NCBI GenBank assembly: GCA_002104985.1
Contig: MCGO01000069.1
Span: 62,001-126,000 of the forward strand
DNA: 64,000 nucleotides
Reading direction: 5' to 3'
Source: Rhizoclosmatium globosum
Lineage: Eukaryota > Chytridiomycota > Chytridiomycetes > Chytridiales > Chytriomycetaceae
A program made the translations under genes and the position numbers. This document shows, piece by piece, positions 22,488 through 32,180 of the stretch. The notes below the pieces were generated by a model. The model was not told the origin of the DNA and did no database searches. It saw only the letters and a program-made list of their open reading frames with translations. Each line of letters starts with the position of its first letter. Within the stretch, counting starts at the first letter, position 1.

Positions 22488-22539
22488 AGGTCATCGAATC
22501 CTCAGCTCTCTTTATTCTCGCCCAATCAAGCTCAAATAA

Positions 22540-23745
22540 TCACAACACCTTCTCCCCAACAATCGCCAATCGCATCTTCACTTCGCGTTCATGCACTTCT
22601 CCAACAAGTCCTTCAACAACCTCCATCACCCGTTCCCACGACATCCCAAATGTAGAACAATACACGAAAATCCGCGATGGATCTGAATCGTGTCCTTCTG
22701 CGAGAAGGAATGCAGTGACGACACAAGCTGTAGCGATCTCTTGTGATGAGAATTGGAGGCAGAAGGGGTATCTGTAGGAATCGTTTGCGAGAGCCCATGC
22801 TGATTCTTTTATTGGTTGGGGTGCTGTTTATGTGGGGAGTGGATGGATGGACGAAGAAGGTTTAGTTCAAGTACAGATGGAGCTGTAGATACAAGATCTA
22901 CAGAGGCTAGAGACTGAGTTTGACTCTGTGAGGGATGTTTGTGCGATTCCATCCATCTTCATCGATCAACCGTCCTTCCATTCAACGCTCAACTGCTCAA
23001 TCAAACACACGCACGAATCAATGGACTTCAACCGATCGATAGAAAGTGAACGAACCTCCAAATAGTTTACATAGCCGCAGAATCCATTCGTAAGGATAAT
23101 CAATATTGACTTCCCAGCACAGTACATCCAGTAAGAGTTCTTCGTAATACATTATAGTGTCCCACCAGTTCTTAAACTGTGTTAAGTAAGAGAGAGTGTG
23201 TGTGTCAGTCAAACGCAGTTTGGTTATACTACAGAGTGCCCCACCTCTTTTGAGTTCTCTTCCACTTTATGTGCATCATTTTTGAGAGCCTTTTGAGCAG
23301 CAATTGTAATGACTTGTCTGTGCTGACATTCAGAAGAGGAAGATCCCCAACCAAGACAACCAACCAACGAAACGCACCTTAACCTCCTTCCCGTTTCCTC
23401 CACTTTCGTCGCCAAGTAGACCGCAGCGCCACAGACATCGTGGTACTTGTGTGTTTTGAAGGACTCTCGTTGGAAGAAGCGATGCATAAACACTTGGGCT
23501 GTGGCAATGACAGCAGCGGGTCTAGTTCGTTGGGTACCAGCTGGTTAGTACTAAACTACCTTCAATTTAAAAGAAATGGGAACCTACAACTTCAAAGCAA
23601 CGCCCATATTCGCAATAAACTTGGATCCTTTCGATCGGAGTTCGCGTTCATCTTCCAATCGAATGTTTGAATGCACAACCGATGCTGGAAACCGCATTTC
23701 TTCGGCGCTGAATCGCCACGCGTTTTTGGGTGGAACAAGTGACAT
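22540..23745 (-). CDS. Cyclin T/K-type cyclin (CTK2/Pch1-like)
   Basis: Five exons (23745-23588, 23521-23378, 23317-23233, 23176-23056, 22823-22540) fit in phase to give about 263 residues. The first cyclin box reads NAWRFSAEEMRFPASVV, RSKGSKFIANMGVALKLP, TAQVFMHRFFQRESF and VCGAAVYLATKVEETGRRLR. The second begins MYYEELLLDVLCWEV and IDYPYEWILRLCK and continues with AWALANDSYRYPFCLQFSS and IATACVVTAFLLAEG. This pattern is closest to cyclins K, T and CTK2/Pch1, which partner CDK9/CDK12-type kinases that phosphorylate RNA polymerase II. Exon 3 could alternatively end at 23247; both options keep the frame. The last intron and exon have been copied to 2.4 kb. Part of the last intron (22880-22905) contains a small perfect hairpin absent from the copy. 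Confidence 0.85.
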
Positions 23746-23788
23746 TTGGAACTGGTTTTAATAAGTAAATAAATAATAAATAGGAAAA

Positions 23789-24711
23789 ATGGTTCAGAGT
23801 GTCCAAGTGTCCGGGCTTGTCCTTGCACAGATCAAGTACGATTTGCTGAATTCGGGTGGATTGAGCAAAGGTGTCCTGGTGAGTGGATCTACATAGGTGG
23901 TGGTAGTAGGGACTAGTGTTAACCAATCAACCAACCTAGTTGGGCCACTCTGCCTCAATCACAACCAACCAGGTATCCTACCACCCTACCTTAATACCTT
24001 AATACCTTAATAGCTACCCCAAACAATGCCTAACACGCATCCAACCAGACCACCGACGACGCCGAGGACTCCACACGCACTCATTCGGTCCTTGTTCTCA
24101 CTGGATTCGCACCTCTTTCGCACTTTGACTCGACAAAATCAAATGACTCAAATGACTCAATTGTCGGAATTTACTCGTTTCGAAAAGGAACAAGAATTGA
24201 TGGAAAAGTCGTGTCTCTGAAGGAAGATGCTCTCTTTGAAGACTTGATTGAATCAGCAAATCAGAAAGACCGTGTTTTGATGCTGTTTACGCTTGGATTC
24301 GAAGGTACAACTCTGAATTGGGACTTTGTGGCCTTGTCGAAAACAAGACCCAATCAAGAGTAAGTTCTGTAACTAATTACACCTGTTCTTACTCAATCAT
24401 GTCATAGATACACACGTATTCCAATCCAAATCACAAACTTGATCGAATCGACCCAATCCTCGCACCCAGTCTTTCTCTCGTCCATCTCGAATCAGCCATC
24501 TACTTCCCACCCATTCAACTCTGTTCTTGCTCGTCTGGATCCAATGCGTCACGTCAAAGAATACGAATCGGTTTTGGAAGACAGTATGAAGATTCTTGGA
24601 AAAGAATTGGCAGCACTGGAGGAAAGTGAACGTGAAGTTGTTGAACTTCGACGACGTGTTGCTGAAATCCGGAATGGATCCACTGCCGCTCCTGCTCCTA
24701 CCTTGCTGTAA
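23789..24711 (+). CDS. Abraxas/ABRO1 (FAM175)-like MPN scaffold protein
   Basis: Exons 23789-23878, 24049-24359 and 24408-24711 join in phase to give about 234 residues. The start VQVSGLVLAQIKYDLLNSGG, then SIVGIYSFRKGT, DRVLMLFTLGFEGTTLNWDF and YTRIPIQITNLIE match the MPN- core of the Abraxas family. The C-terminal 45 residues form a Glu/Arg/Leu-rich coiled coil (ESVLEDSMKILGKELAALEE). The metal-binding JAMM histidines are absent, as in Abraxas proteins. In animals and plants these scaffold the BRCC36 K63-deubiquitinase in BRCA1-A or BRISC complexes. The start lies only 43 bases from the divergent cyclin start, so the two genes probably share a promoter. Intron 1 contains short ACCTTAAT tandem repeats. 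Confidence 0.75.
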
Positions 24712-24765
24712 TAATTCTTTCTTTTTTATTTCAAAATCTATTTTGCATATAAAAAAACACATAAA

Positions 24766-27520
24766 TCAACTCCCCTTTGGATGATTCGGGAAACTTTGAC
24801 TCTTGATAATACTATCCGCAACAAACTGCGTCTGCCTCAAATTTGTTGTCAACTTCGTCGCCCTCCTCTTCAAATCCCTTGTCGATAGCGGTTTCTCCCT
24901 CTCCCCGACACTCTCCAATATCTTGCTCACACATTTATGTATCTCAGCGCCTTTGAACGGCTTCACAATAACAGCATCCATACCCATTTCAATCAGATCT
25001 TTCACCTGTTCACTACGTGCATTTCCCGTGACTGCTACAATCGGGACTTTTGATGCACATTCAGAATCCGATTCCCTGTTTGTGCAAGACTCGCGTTCTC
25101 GGATCCGTCGAGTCGCTTCCTTTCCGTCCATGACTGGCATTTCAATGTCCATGAAAATGAGGGAATACATGGACCGTGCAGATAAATCCAGGGCTACAGC
25201 TCCGTTCTCGGCTTCCACGGTTTCGTATCCTGCTTTCTTGAGGATTGTGGACAGGATTTTGCGGTTGATGTCGTTGTCGTCGACAATGAGTATACGTGTT
25301 GGTTGTGTGGATTGTTCGGTTGAGTGGGATGAAGTTACAGATGTGCGTGTGTTGTAGTCTTCTGTTTGTGTGTAAGATGGAGTGGTGAATGCAGTTAAGC
25401 TTGGGATGTCAATGGGCGTGTCAGGTGTGTACAGGGACATTACAGATTTGTTGACGTTGTTGGAATTGGATTGGGAGAGTTCAAGGGGGATTGTGAAGCT
25501 GAAGTTTGTGCCGCTTCCTTTTGAGGATGTGACTTCAAAGTACCCGTTCTAGTCACAAATGTTAATTAAAAAATAAATTGAATGCACGTTACCATTGCAG
25601 ACACGAGGTTCTTTGAAATGAACAAACCAAGACCTGATCCTCCATATTGACTGTATGTCTTGATACTAGCTTGCTGAAATCGTTGAAACAATCTCTCCTT
25701 CTCCTCCTCTGTCATTCCACCCACTATCTACAATCTCAAGTTTAAATGAGTGTCTCGGCTCCCATTCTACACTCTCGCTTACTGACGCGATTACTTTTAT
25801 CCAACGATCATCGACATTCTGTGTAAACTTGATGGCATTCGTGAAGATATTTATGATGATTTGTGCGATGCGCACTTTATCCCCGAGGTACACTTGATTT
25901 GGATTTGTTTCTAGGAGTCCCTTAAATTCAGTTGAATGGGATATTCCCTTGGATTTAAGTTGGGCCCGAAACGATCCTGTGATTTGTTTGACAAGATCTG
26001 CAGGTGTAAAGTCGGATATATCAAGGTGGACTGCTGTTGTGCTGGTAATAACATCAGCTCAAAGCGACATACTGAGCAGAGACTTACTTCATCTTGGACA
26101 AATGCAAGACATCATCCGCAATCGACTTTTGATGCGTCGCACAAAGTAGAATCGCTTTACACTCTTCCATAGCATGCTCCAAATCCGCCTGAATCCTCTT
26201 CACAATCAATTTGATGCTTTCCACATCAAGCACATCCATACGCGAAAGAACATCCAACTTCTCCTTCATCTCCATCAAACAAATATTAATGAAATCATTA
26301 CAATGCATAATCCCATTCAACGGGTTCCGAATCTCGTGACAAACAGTGTCGATAAAGCTTTCGAGCTGTTTCCGCGTCTCTTCGGCTTCCTCAGCACGAA
26401 CGCGTTCCATATCAGCTAGTTTTTGTAGTGCTTGTACTCGTTCAGCTTCGACGCGTTTTCGTTCGGATATATCGATACCGCAGGACATAAATCCAAGCTG
26501 ATGACTCACATTATCAGTAAAAAAACAATCAAGTGAAAAGACATTAACGAACCAATGAATTCGTTGTATGGTCTATCAGCGGCAAGTATTCAACCCACAA
26601 GTGTGTACAAGGACCTCGGATCATGGGCATCTCTGTATGAGCTGTGGTAAGTTCTTTCATGGCCTTCAGGCGGGAGGCTGTGAAAGCTTCAAAATGCTCT
26701 GGATGGACAAGTTGATTGAAGGGTGGGATTTTCTCAATTTGCCAGTCTTCAGGAGGCATTCCAAAGAATTGGTATAGACGGTTGTTTGCTAGGATTATTT
26801 TACCCTGTAGACGGTTGGTGAGTTTGAAAGTTATTTGGTGGTTCAGAAAAGCTAAATTTACCTCAGTGTTGTACAAGACCATGGAAGACGGCGAGTTATT
26901 GATCATTTGATGCAGCCCTTTCCGTTTAAGTCCTTCATCGTCCATCACAACCTTCTGAGTATGCGTCAAGTCGGAATATAACGTCGCCACTTCATTTTCA
27001 GTCAAAAATGAAGCGTTCAGAACCTATTATTTTTTTTAAAGGCAACACGATTTAACTCATATAAATCTAATCGAAATCAAGTTACCGCATTCAACACCTT
27101 CCCCTTCAACAACAAAAAGTTATCAACGTCTGTAACGGCATTGTCCGTATCCAACAACCGACCCCACCACTCAATATTACAAACTCCTCCAGACTCGTTA
27201 TTCAAAAGCGAACTTCTCCATTTCGCCTCTTCTTCACTCCCATAGTCATCCTGAACAATTTTCGGGAACTGGTCTCCATGGATCCAGTTATTAAGTTCTT
27301 CAAAGGATTTGGATTTCATGTAACCGAACATGGAATCTTTAAGCGAGTTTGAGCTTGATGTAGTTTTCATTGTGGAAGAGGGGAGGTTTATGATGGTGCA
27401 GAAGGATTTGTTGGCCCACCAGTCACATTCCCAAGGGTCTGTTGGACGTGTTTTCTTGCGCGATACTAGAAGGTAGGGCTCGGGGGCGTTATTGAGGAGC
27501 TCTTTGAAGGCTATGAGCAT
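24766..27520 (-). CDS. Hybrid histidine kinase 1 (PAS-HisKA-HATPase-receiver)
   Basis: Exons 27520-27086, 27023-26862, 26814/26804-26553, 26497-26088, 26041-25593 and 25548-24766 join in phase (exon 3 starts at 26804). Order: an N-terminal Trp-rich segment, a PAS-like domain (GKIILANNRLYQFFG, then GFMSCGIDISERKR), a coiled coil, the H-box DTVCHEIRNPLNGIMHC, the N-box IFTNAIKFT, a G1 box, the G2 box GGSGLGLFISKNLV, and a C-terminal receiver. The receiver has acidic LIVDDND, phospho-acceptor LIFMDIEMPV, AVTGNA and the Lys of VIVKPF. This is a complete phosphorelay kinase that would pass phosphate to an Hpt protein. Between VDSG and GMTEEEK of the G1 box (near 25720) two bases are missing, shifting the frame; losses in the G and T runs there would explain it. 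No membrane segment is seen, so it is probably cytosolic. Confidence 0.88.
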
Positions 27521-27725
27521 CTTTTCGGGTTTTAGGGGCGGGGTTGTTTTTGTTTCTATTGTTCTTGTTGCCAAAATATACTACAATTTAAACAATGTGC
27601 CTTCCTTTCTTCGAATATGGTGGAGAAACTATTTGATGAGAGTGACTAATTAATTGACAAGCGCCCCAATCGACAATAGCTTGGTCTTTCACGGTGAAAT
27701 CATTGGAACAATAACACCTCCCACT

Positions 27726-30505
27726 TTATTTTAATATGCAACGTGACCTCATTTGTTTCATCTCTTCCAACACTTTCACAATTTCATCTTGCCTGAACGG
27801 CTTCACAACAACAGCCTGCATACCCGCACCTAAATACTCCTGCATTTGATCTGTTCTCGCGTTACCCGTCACAGCGACAATTGGAATCGGGTTCTTGAAT
27901 TTCTGTTTGCTTTCCCACTCCCGAATCTTCATTGTCGAATCCGTTCCGTTGGACACAGGCATTTCAATGTCCATAAATATCATGTCGAAATTCATGGTGC
28001 ATACAGCGGCAAATGCTTCGAGACCGTTTTGTGCTTGTGCTGTTTGGTAGCCGGCTTTCTTGAGTATTCCGCACAGGACTTTACGGTTGATTTCATTGTC
28101 ATCTATATCGGATAATGTATTTCTGTTTAGTTTCAGAAAAGCTATTTCCATCGTTTCTTACCGACAACCAAAATGGTTTTTGCAGGCAGTGCTGGTAGAT
28201 CTTCCAGGTCTGTTGCTACAAGAGCTGAAGGAACTTTGTCGAGAATTATCGTAAATGAGTAACTGCTTCCCGTTTCATGAATGCTCCTGAGATCAAAGTT
28301 TCCACCCTATTTACGAATAAGTAAAAGCACCATATTATTTTTCCCTCTTATTACCATCAAGTCCACGAGATTTTTCGCAATGTACAATCCAAGCCCAGGT
28401 CCTCCAAATTCAGCTCGAATCTGATCAGTTAATTAATATACACACCACATTGGAGTAGTTTACCTTCTGTGGCGAAAACAATAACTCCTTAAACACGATT
28501 TTAAGTTCCTCAACCGTCATTCCAATCCCACTATCCTTTACCGACACACGAAGTTCAACTTTCGGCGCAATGTCAAGATTCTCAAGGATACTTGTCGTGA
28601 CTTTCACTCGCTGCAGATTCGCGTTCTGCTTAAACCTCATGGCGAAATTTATAATATTGATCAAGATTTGAGAGATTGCGTTCTTGTCGCCAATGACCAT
28701 TTGATTGTGGTCGGATTCGAGTAAGCCTTTAAATAGAATCGTTGATGTGATGTGCATCATTTCGTATTGATACTGGAAGGAGTCCATTATTTCATGGATT
28801 AAATCTGTTGGAGAAAATGGGGCCAAGTCGAATGAGATTGGTTTTGTACTGGGACATATTATTAATACATTCTCGCTTCAACAATGAAAGTACGTACTTG
28901 ATCTTTGACAAGTATATAACGTCGTCCAACATCATCTTTTGATGCTTCGAACATAAAAGAATGAGGTTATAGTCCTCCATGGCGTTGCGAACTTCTGCCT
29001 TGATTAACTTTGAGATTGAATCCAACTGAGGTGTTCCTGGATTGATTCTCAGCCTAATTCCGCGAAAAAAATCTATCAGAAATACCTTTTATGTCAATCA
29101 GGACTTCCTGGATGTTTGAGAGATTAAATCGTATATTCTCGTTACAGTGCATTATCCCGTTCAGAGGGTTTCGGATCTCATGACACATCTTACAAAAGAA
29201 AAACGTTAAAACGTACTTAAATATCTTCTCGATACAAACCTTATCCACAAACGCATCTTTCTGCTTCCAGGTCTCTTCAGTTCCACCCTCTGTCCCCGAT
29301 TCAGAAGCATTCTTTTCGTTACGAGTTTTGGTGGCATCTAGCTCACTGCGAAGCTGCGCCACGACTTCGTCAAGCCGCGTCACCTCTGCCTTGCTCAAAG
29401 CCCTTTGCTTCATCAAAGCCGAATTCTCCGATTCCAAAGTCTGCATACATTTTTTGAGATGCGTCAGCTGCTTATCGTAGTTATCTCGTTCTGTCGAGAG
29501 ATCTTTCTGTCGTGTTGCGATTTCTTCACGAAGCTCTGATACTTCTTTGGCAGCTTGCTTTTCTTGTGTAACGTCCGTCCCACAACAAAGAAATCCAGTC
29601 TATAACAAATTAAGAAATGGTGTTGATACAGAATAAAAGCAGCTTACCAGCTTTTTCACTCCTTTCACCCAAACAGGTTGAAAATCGATTCTCATGTATT
29701 TCCATTTAAGATTGTCTATCAATTCAACGTCCATCGTGAATTTTGTTGCTGTTTTAATGGCCCTTGACTTATTTGTTTGGTATTGAGCGAGGTGATTTGT
29801 AGACATGAGTTGTTCCAGCGTCTTATTCTCAAAGATCTTGTTGGAGTATGTCGAATTTCCCTTTATAATACAATTTAATTTCCTTCTCTGTTTCGCGTGA
29901 GAGGGTTACCTTGCTGTCGTACTGCTCTATCAAGTATGGCAACAGATCCAATAAAACAGAAGAAGCCGTTGCCGAAACAGCGTGATGTTTTATTGTTGGA
30001 GGCGCAGATGCACGGCGAACTGGGAACTCATCTTCATATGTGAACTGCTGCTGGCAAACGCAAATTCGGGTGAACAATGGGAAGAGCGAGGAGTCACACT
30101 AACCTCAGAGTCCACTGTCCCCTTGACTATAATTACTGTATCTTTTGATTCTGCCTTTGAGATGTACCATCTTATCTTGAGAGGTAGTTCTAAATTGGCG
30201 ACTTGAACCAAACCATCAAATTTTGAATGTTCCAAAGACGCGTCATCAGAGACATTAATAGATGCAACCCAATTGCAGAACGCGTCGAAACCGGTTGGAG
30301 ACATGTGGTACGTGAGCAGACTGTGAATATTCTGAGATTCCAGGACTGGAATGGTGGAGACATCATTCAAGATAGGTCCGTTGTAAGACAGTAAGGACCC
30401 GAGATTCGAGTTGATCCACCATTTCCAAGAGTCGACGCTACTCGTATGCGTTGGCTTTTGAATCAAGATGCAAGGTATTGTCTCTGAATTGAGTCCTGGG
30501 ATCAT
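27726..30505 (-). CDS. Hybrid histidine kinase 2 (PAS-HisKA-HATPase-receiver)
   Basis: Ten exons (30505-30104, 30050-29910, 29860-29648, 29599-29240, 29188-29086, 29036-28898, 28848-28464, 28420-28355, 28306-28162, 28102-27726) all join in phase without any frameshift. The N-terminus begins MIPGLNSETIPCILIQKP with a Trp pair (SWKWW). Then come a PAS-like domain, a long coiled coil and the H-box DKMCHEIRNPLNGIMHC. The N-box NIINFAMRFK is less canonical. G1 is DSGIGM and G2 is GGPGLGLYIAKNLV. The receiver has VVDDNEINRKVL, FDMIFMDIEMP, AVTGNA and VVVKPF, so all key residues are present. It is paralogous to kinases 1 and 3, with shared intron positions. Upstream ATGs exist: one at 30547 overlaps the stop of the neighbouring gene as ATGA, and another is at 30511. 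The family alignment favours 30505. Confidence 0.9.
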
Positions 30506-30543
30506 TTTCATGGTGTGAAAGCAAAAAAACTTTATTCTATGTC

Positions 30544-31899
30544 TCATTTTCCACCACCACCTCCATACATGTTATTATTATTCCTGTTCATGTTGTTTCC
30601 TTGCATATTATGTCCATATCCGCCACCAGGACCCATCATTCCGCCGTCAAAGTCGTTCATTCCCGGATTACCCATCATTCCCATCTGATTGTTGTTTCCG
30701 TATCCGCCAGGAGGCATATTATTATTGCGTTGGTAAGGTCCTCCGTTGTTGAATCGATTGTTGGCGTTGTTGTTGAAGTTGTTGTTTCGCATTGGACCGC
30801 CCGGACCTCCCATATTATTATTGTTGTTGTACATTGGCGGTCGACCCATCATTCCTGGAGGGCCGTTCATCATCATTCCTTGGTTCCCCATCATGCCTGG
30901 GTTGCCCATCATGCCTGGATTTCCCATCATGCCTGGAGGACCATTCATCATACCTGGAGGGCCTCCCATCATTCCAGGCGGCCCACCTCCCATCATACCC
31001 GGGCCCATCATTCCAGGACCGCCCATCATATTCATGTTCATGTTCATATTCATTCCAGGAGGCACACCCATGTTAATGTTCATATTGTTCATGGCAGGGC
31101 TGTTAACACCTGGCGGCATTTGGTTTTGATTCGGCAGGTTCTAAATATACAGAATATTCAATAAATGATTCGGTGTAGTTTCACTGACTCCAAAAACCCC
31201 CACTACCCACCTTTGAACCACCCGGCACAATTTTGAAAGCATTCACGTTCGGCAGAATCTGAAACAGCCGCGGTTTATCATCAATACGGTTGCAGAGGAC
31301 AGCAGAAACCGTTCTGGATCCATCCTTTTCGGAGAGAGAACCATCTGAAAGCGCCTGTTGGAGGCGGAGCGCGGGCTCAGGCGACTTGAATTCGACATAG
31401 GCAATTCCCTTTGATTTTCCGTTGACTTTGAATTCGGCAAAGTAAATGTCGGAAAGCGAAAGTTCGGAGGACGGGATTCCGGCATCAAGCGCGAGTTGGA
31501 GGAGGATCGCATCGGACGTGTGCTTTGGCGGGAGTTAATAGAGCTGTATTAGGTGGGAAGAGTACGCACCCAGGCTAGGTCGGTTATGTAGAGGGCAACC
31601 TTGTCTGGATCGACGACCTTGACAGCGACACTACTCGTACTCTTACTAGTAGCACTACTACTACTAATAACCTTAGTAGCACTAGATTCAGGGCCTAGCT
31701 TAGCACCAGCCAGGTGTGAGCCAGTTGTCGTAGTTGTCATCGGAAGTTCGTCATCGCCAAAGTCAACTTCGTCGTCAATTGAATTGCGTCGTTGGATAAC
31801 TGGCTTTGGCTCGGCCTTGGATCCGCCGAGAACTTCGTCGGAGCTGCCAAACAGATTCGAGTCGTCGTCGCCATAGAGATTCACTAGTTGATTCGACAT
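30544..31899 (-). CDS. CFIm68/CPSF6-like RNA-binding protein with Gly/Met/Pro/Asn-rich tail
   Basis: Exons 31899-31570, 31522-31211 and 31140-30544 join in phase. An acidic N-terminus (LVNLYGDDDSNLFG, DDEVDFGDDEL) precedes one RRM. RNP2 is VALYITDLAW, split by an intron at the Trp, and RNP1 is KSKGIAYVEF. The remaining 200 residues repeat short units such as GGPPGMMGGPP and NPGMMG, ending in Asn/Gly-rich sequence. RNP2 ending in a Trp followed by a polar Thr-Ser-Asp start resembles the CPSF6/CPSF7 subunit of cleavage factor Im (IGNLTWWTTDED in the animal protein). It may therefore act in pre-mRNA 3'-end processing. The low-complexity tail replaces the RS-rich tail of animals. Another RRM protein remains possible. 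Confidence 0.75.
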
Positions 31900-32180
31900 T
31901 TTTAAATGATTTAAATGATGAGAGAAATTAAAAGTAGAACAAATAGCAAAGTAATCAAGTACATCGTATTTAGCCCATTATACATCATATATTCGGATTT
32001 TGAAAGGGATAACCCAAGAGCGTGGTTGTCATTGTTCGGGATCATCCGCGTCTCCTTCTAGAAGCCCATTGTCTAGAAAATTACTAACAATTCACAATTC
32101 CGTTACGTAATGGAAACAGTAGCCTTTGATTGAAGTCAAGTTTTTCATAGTACCTTTTCCATCAGACCATCAGCAACACC

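Noticed and set aside
30601..31164. Long plus-strand frames opposite the CFIm68-like gene
   Set aside because: They are mirror readings of the repetitive Gly/Met/Pro codons of the real gene and show the same repeat period.
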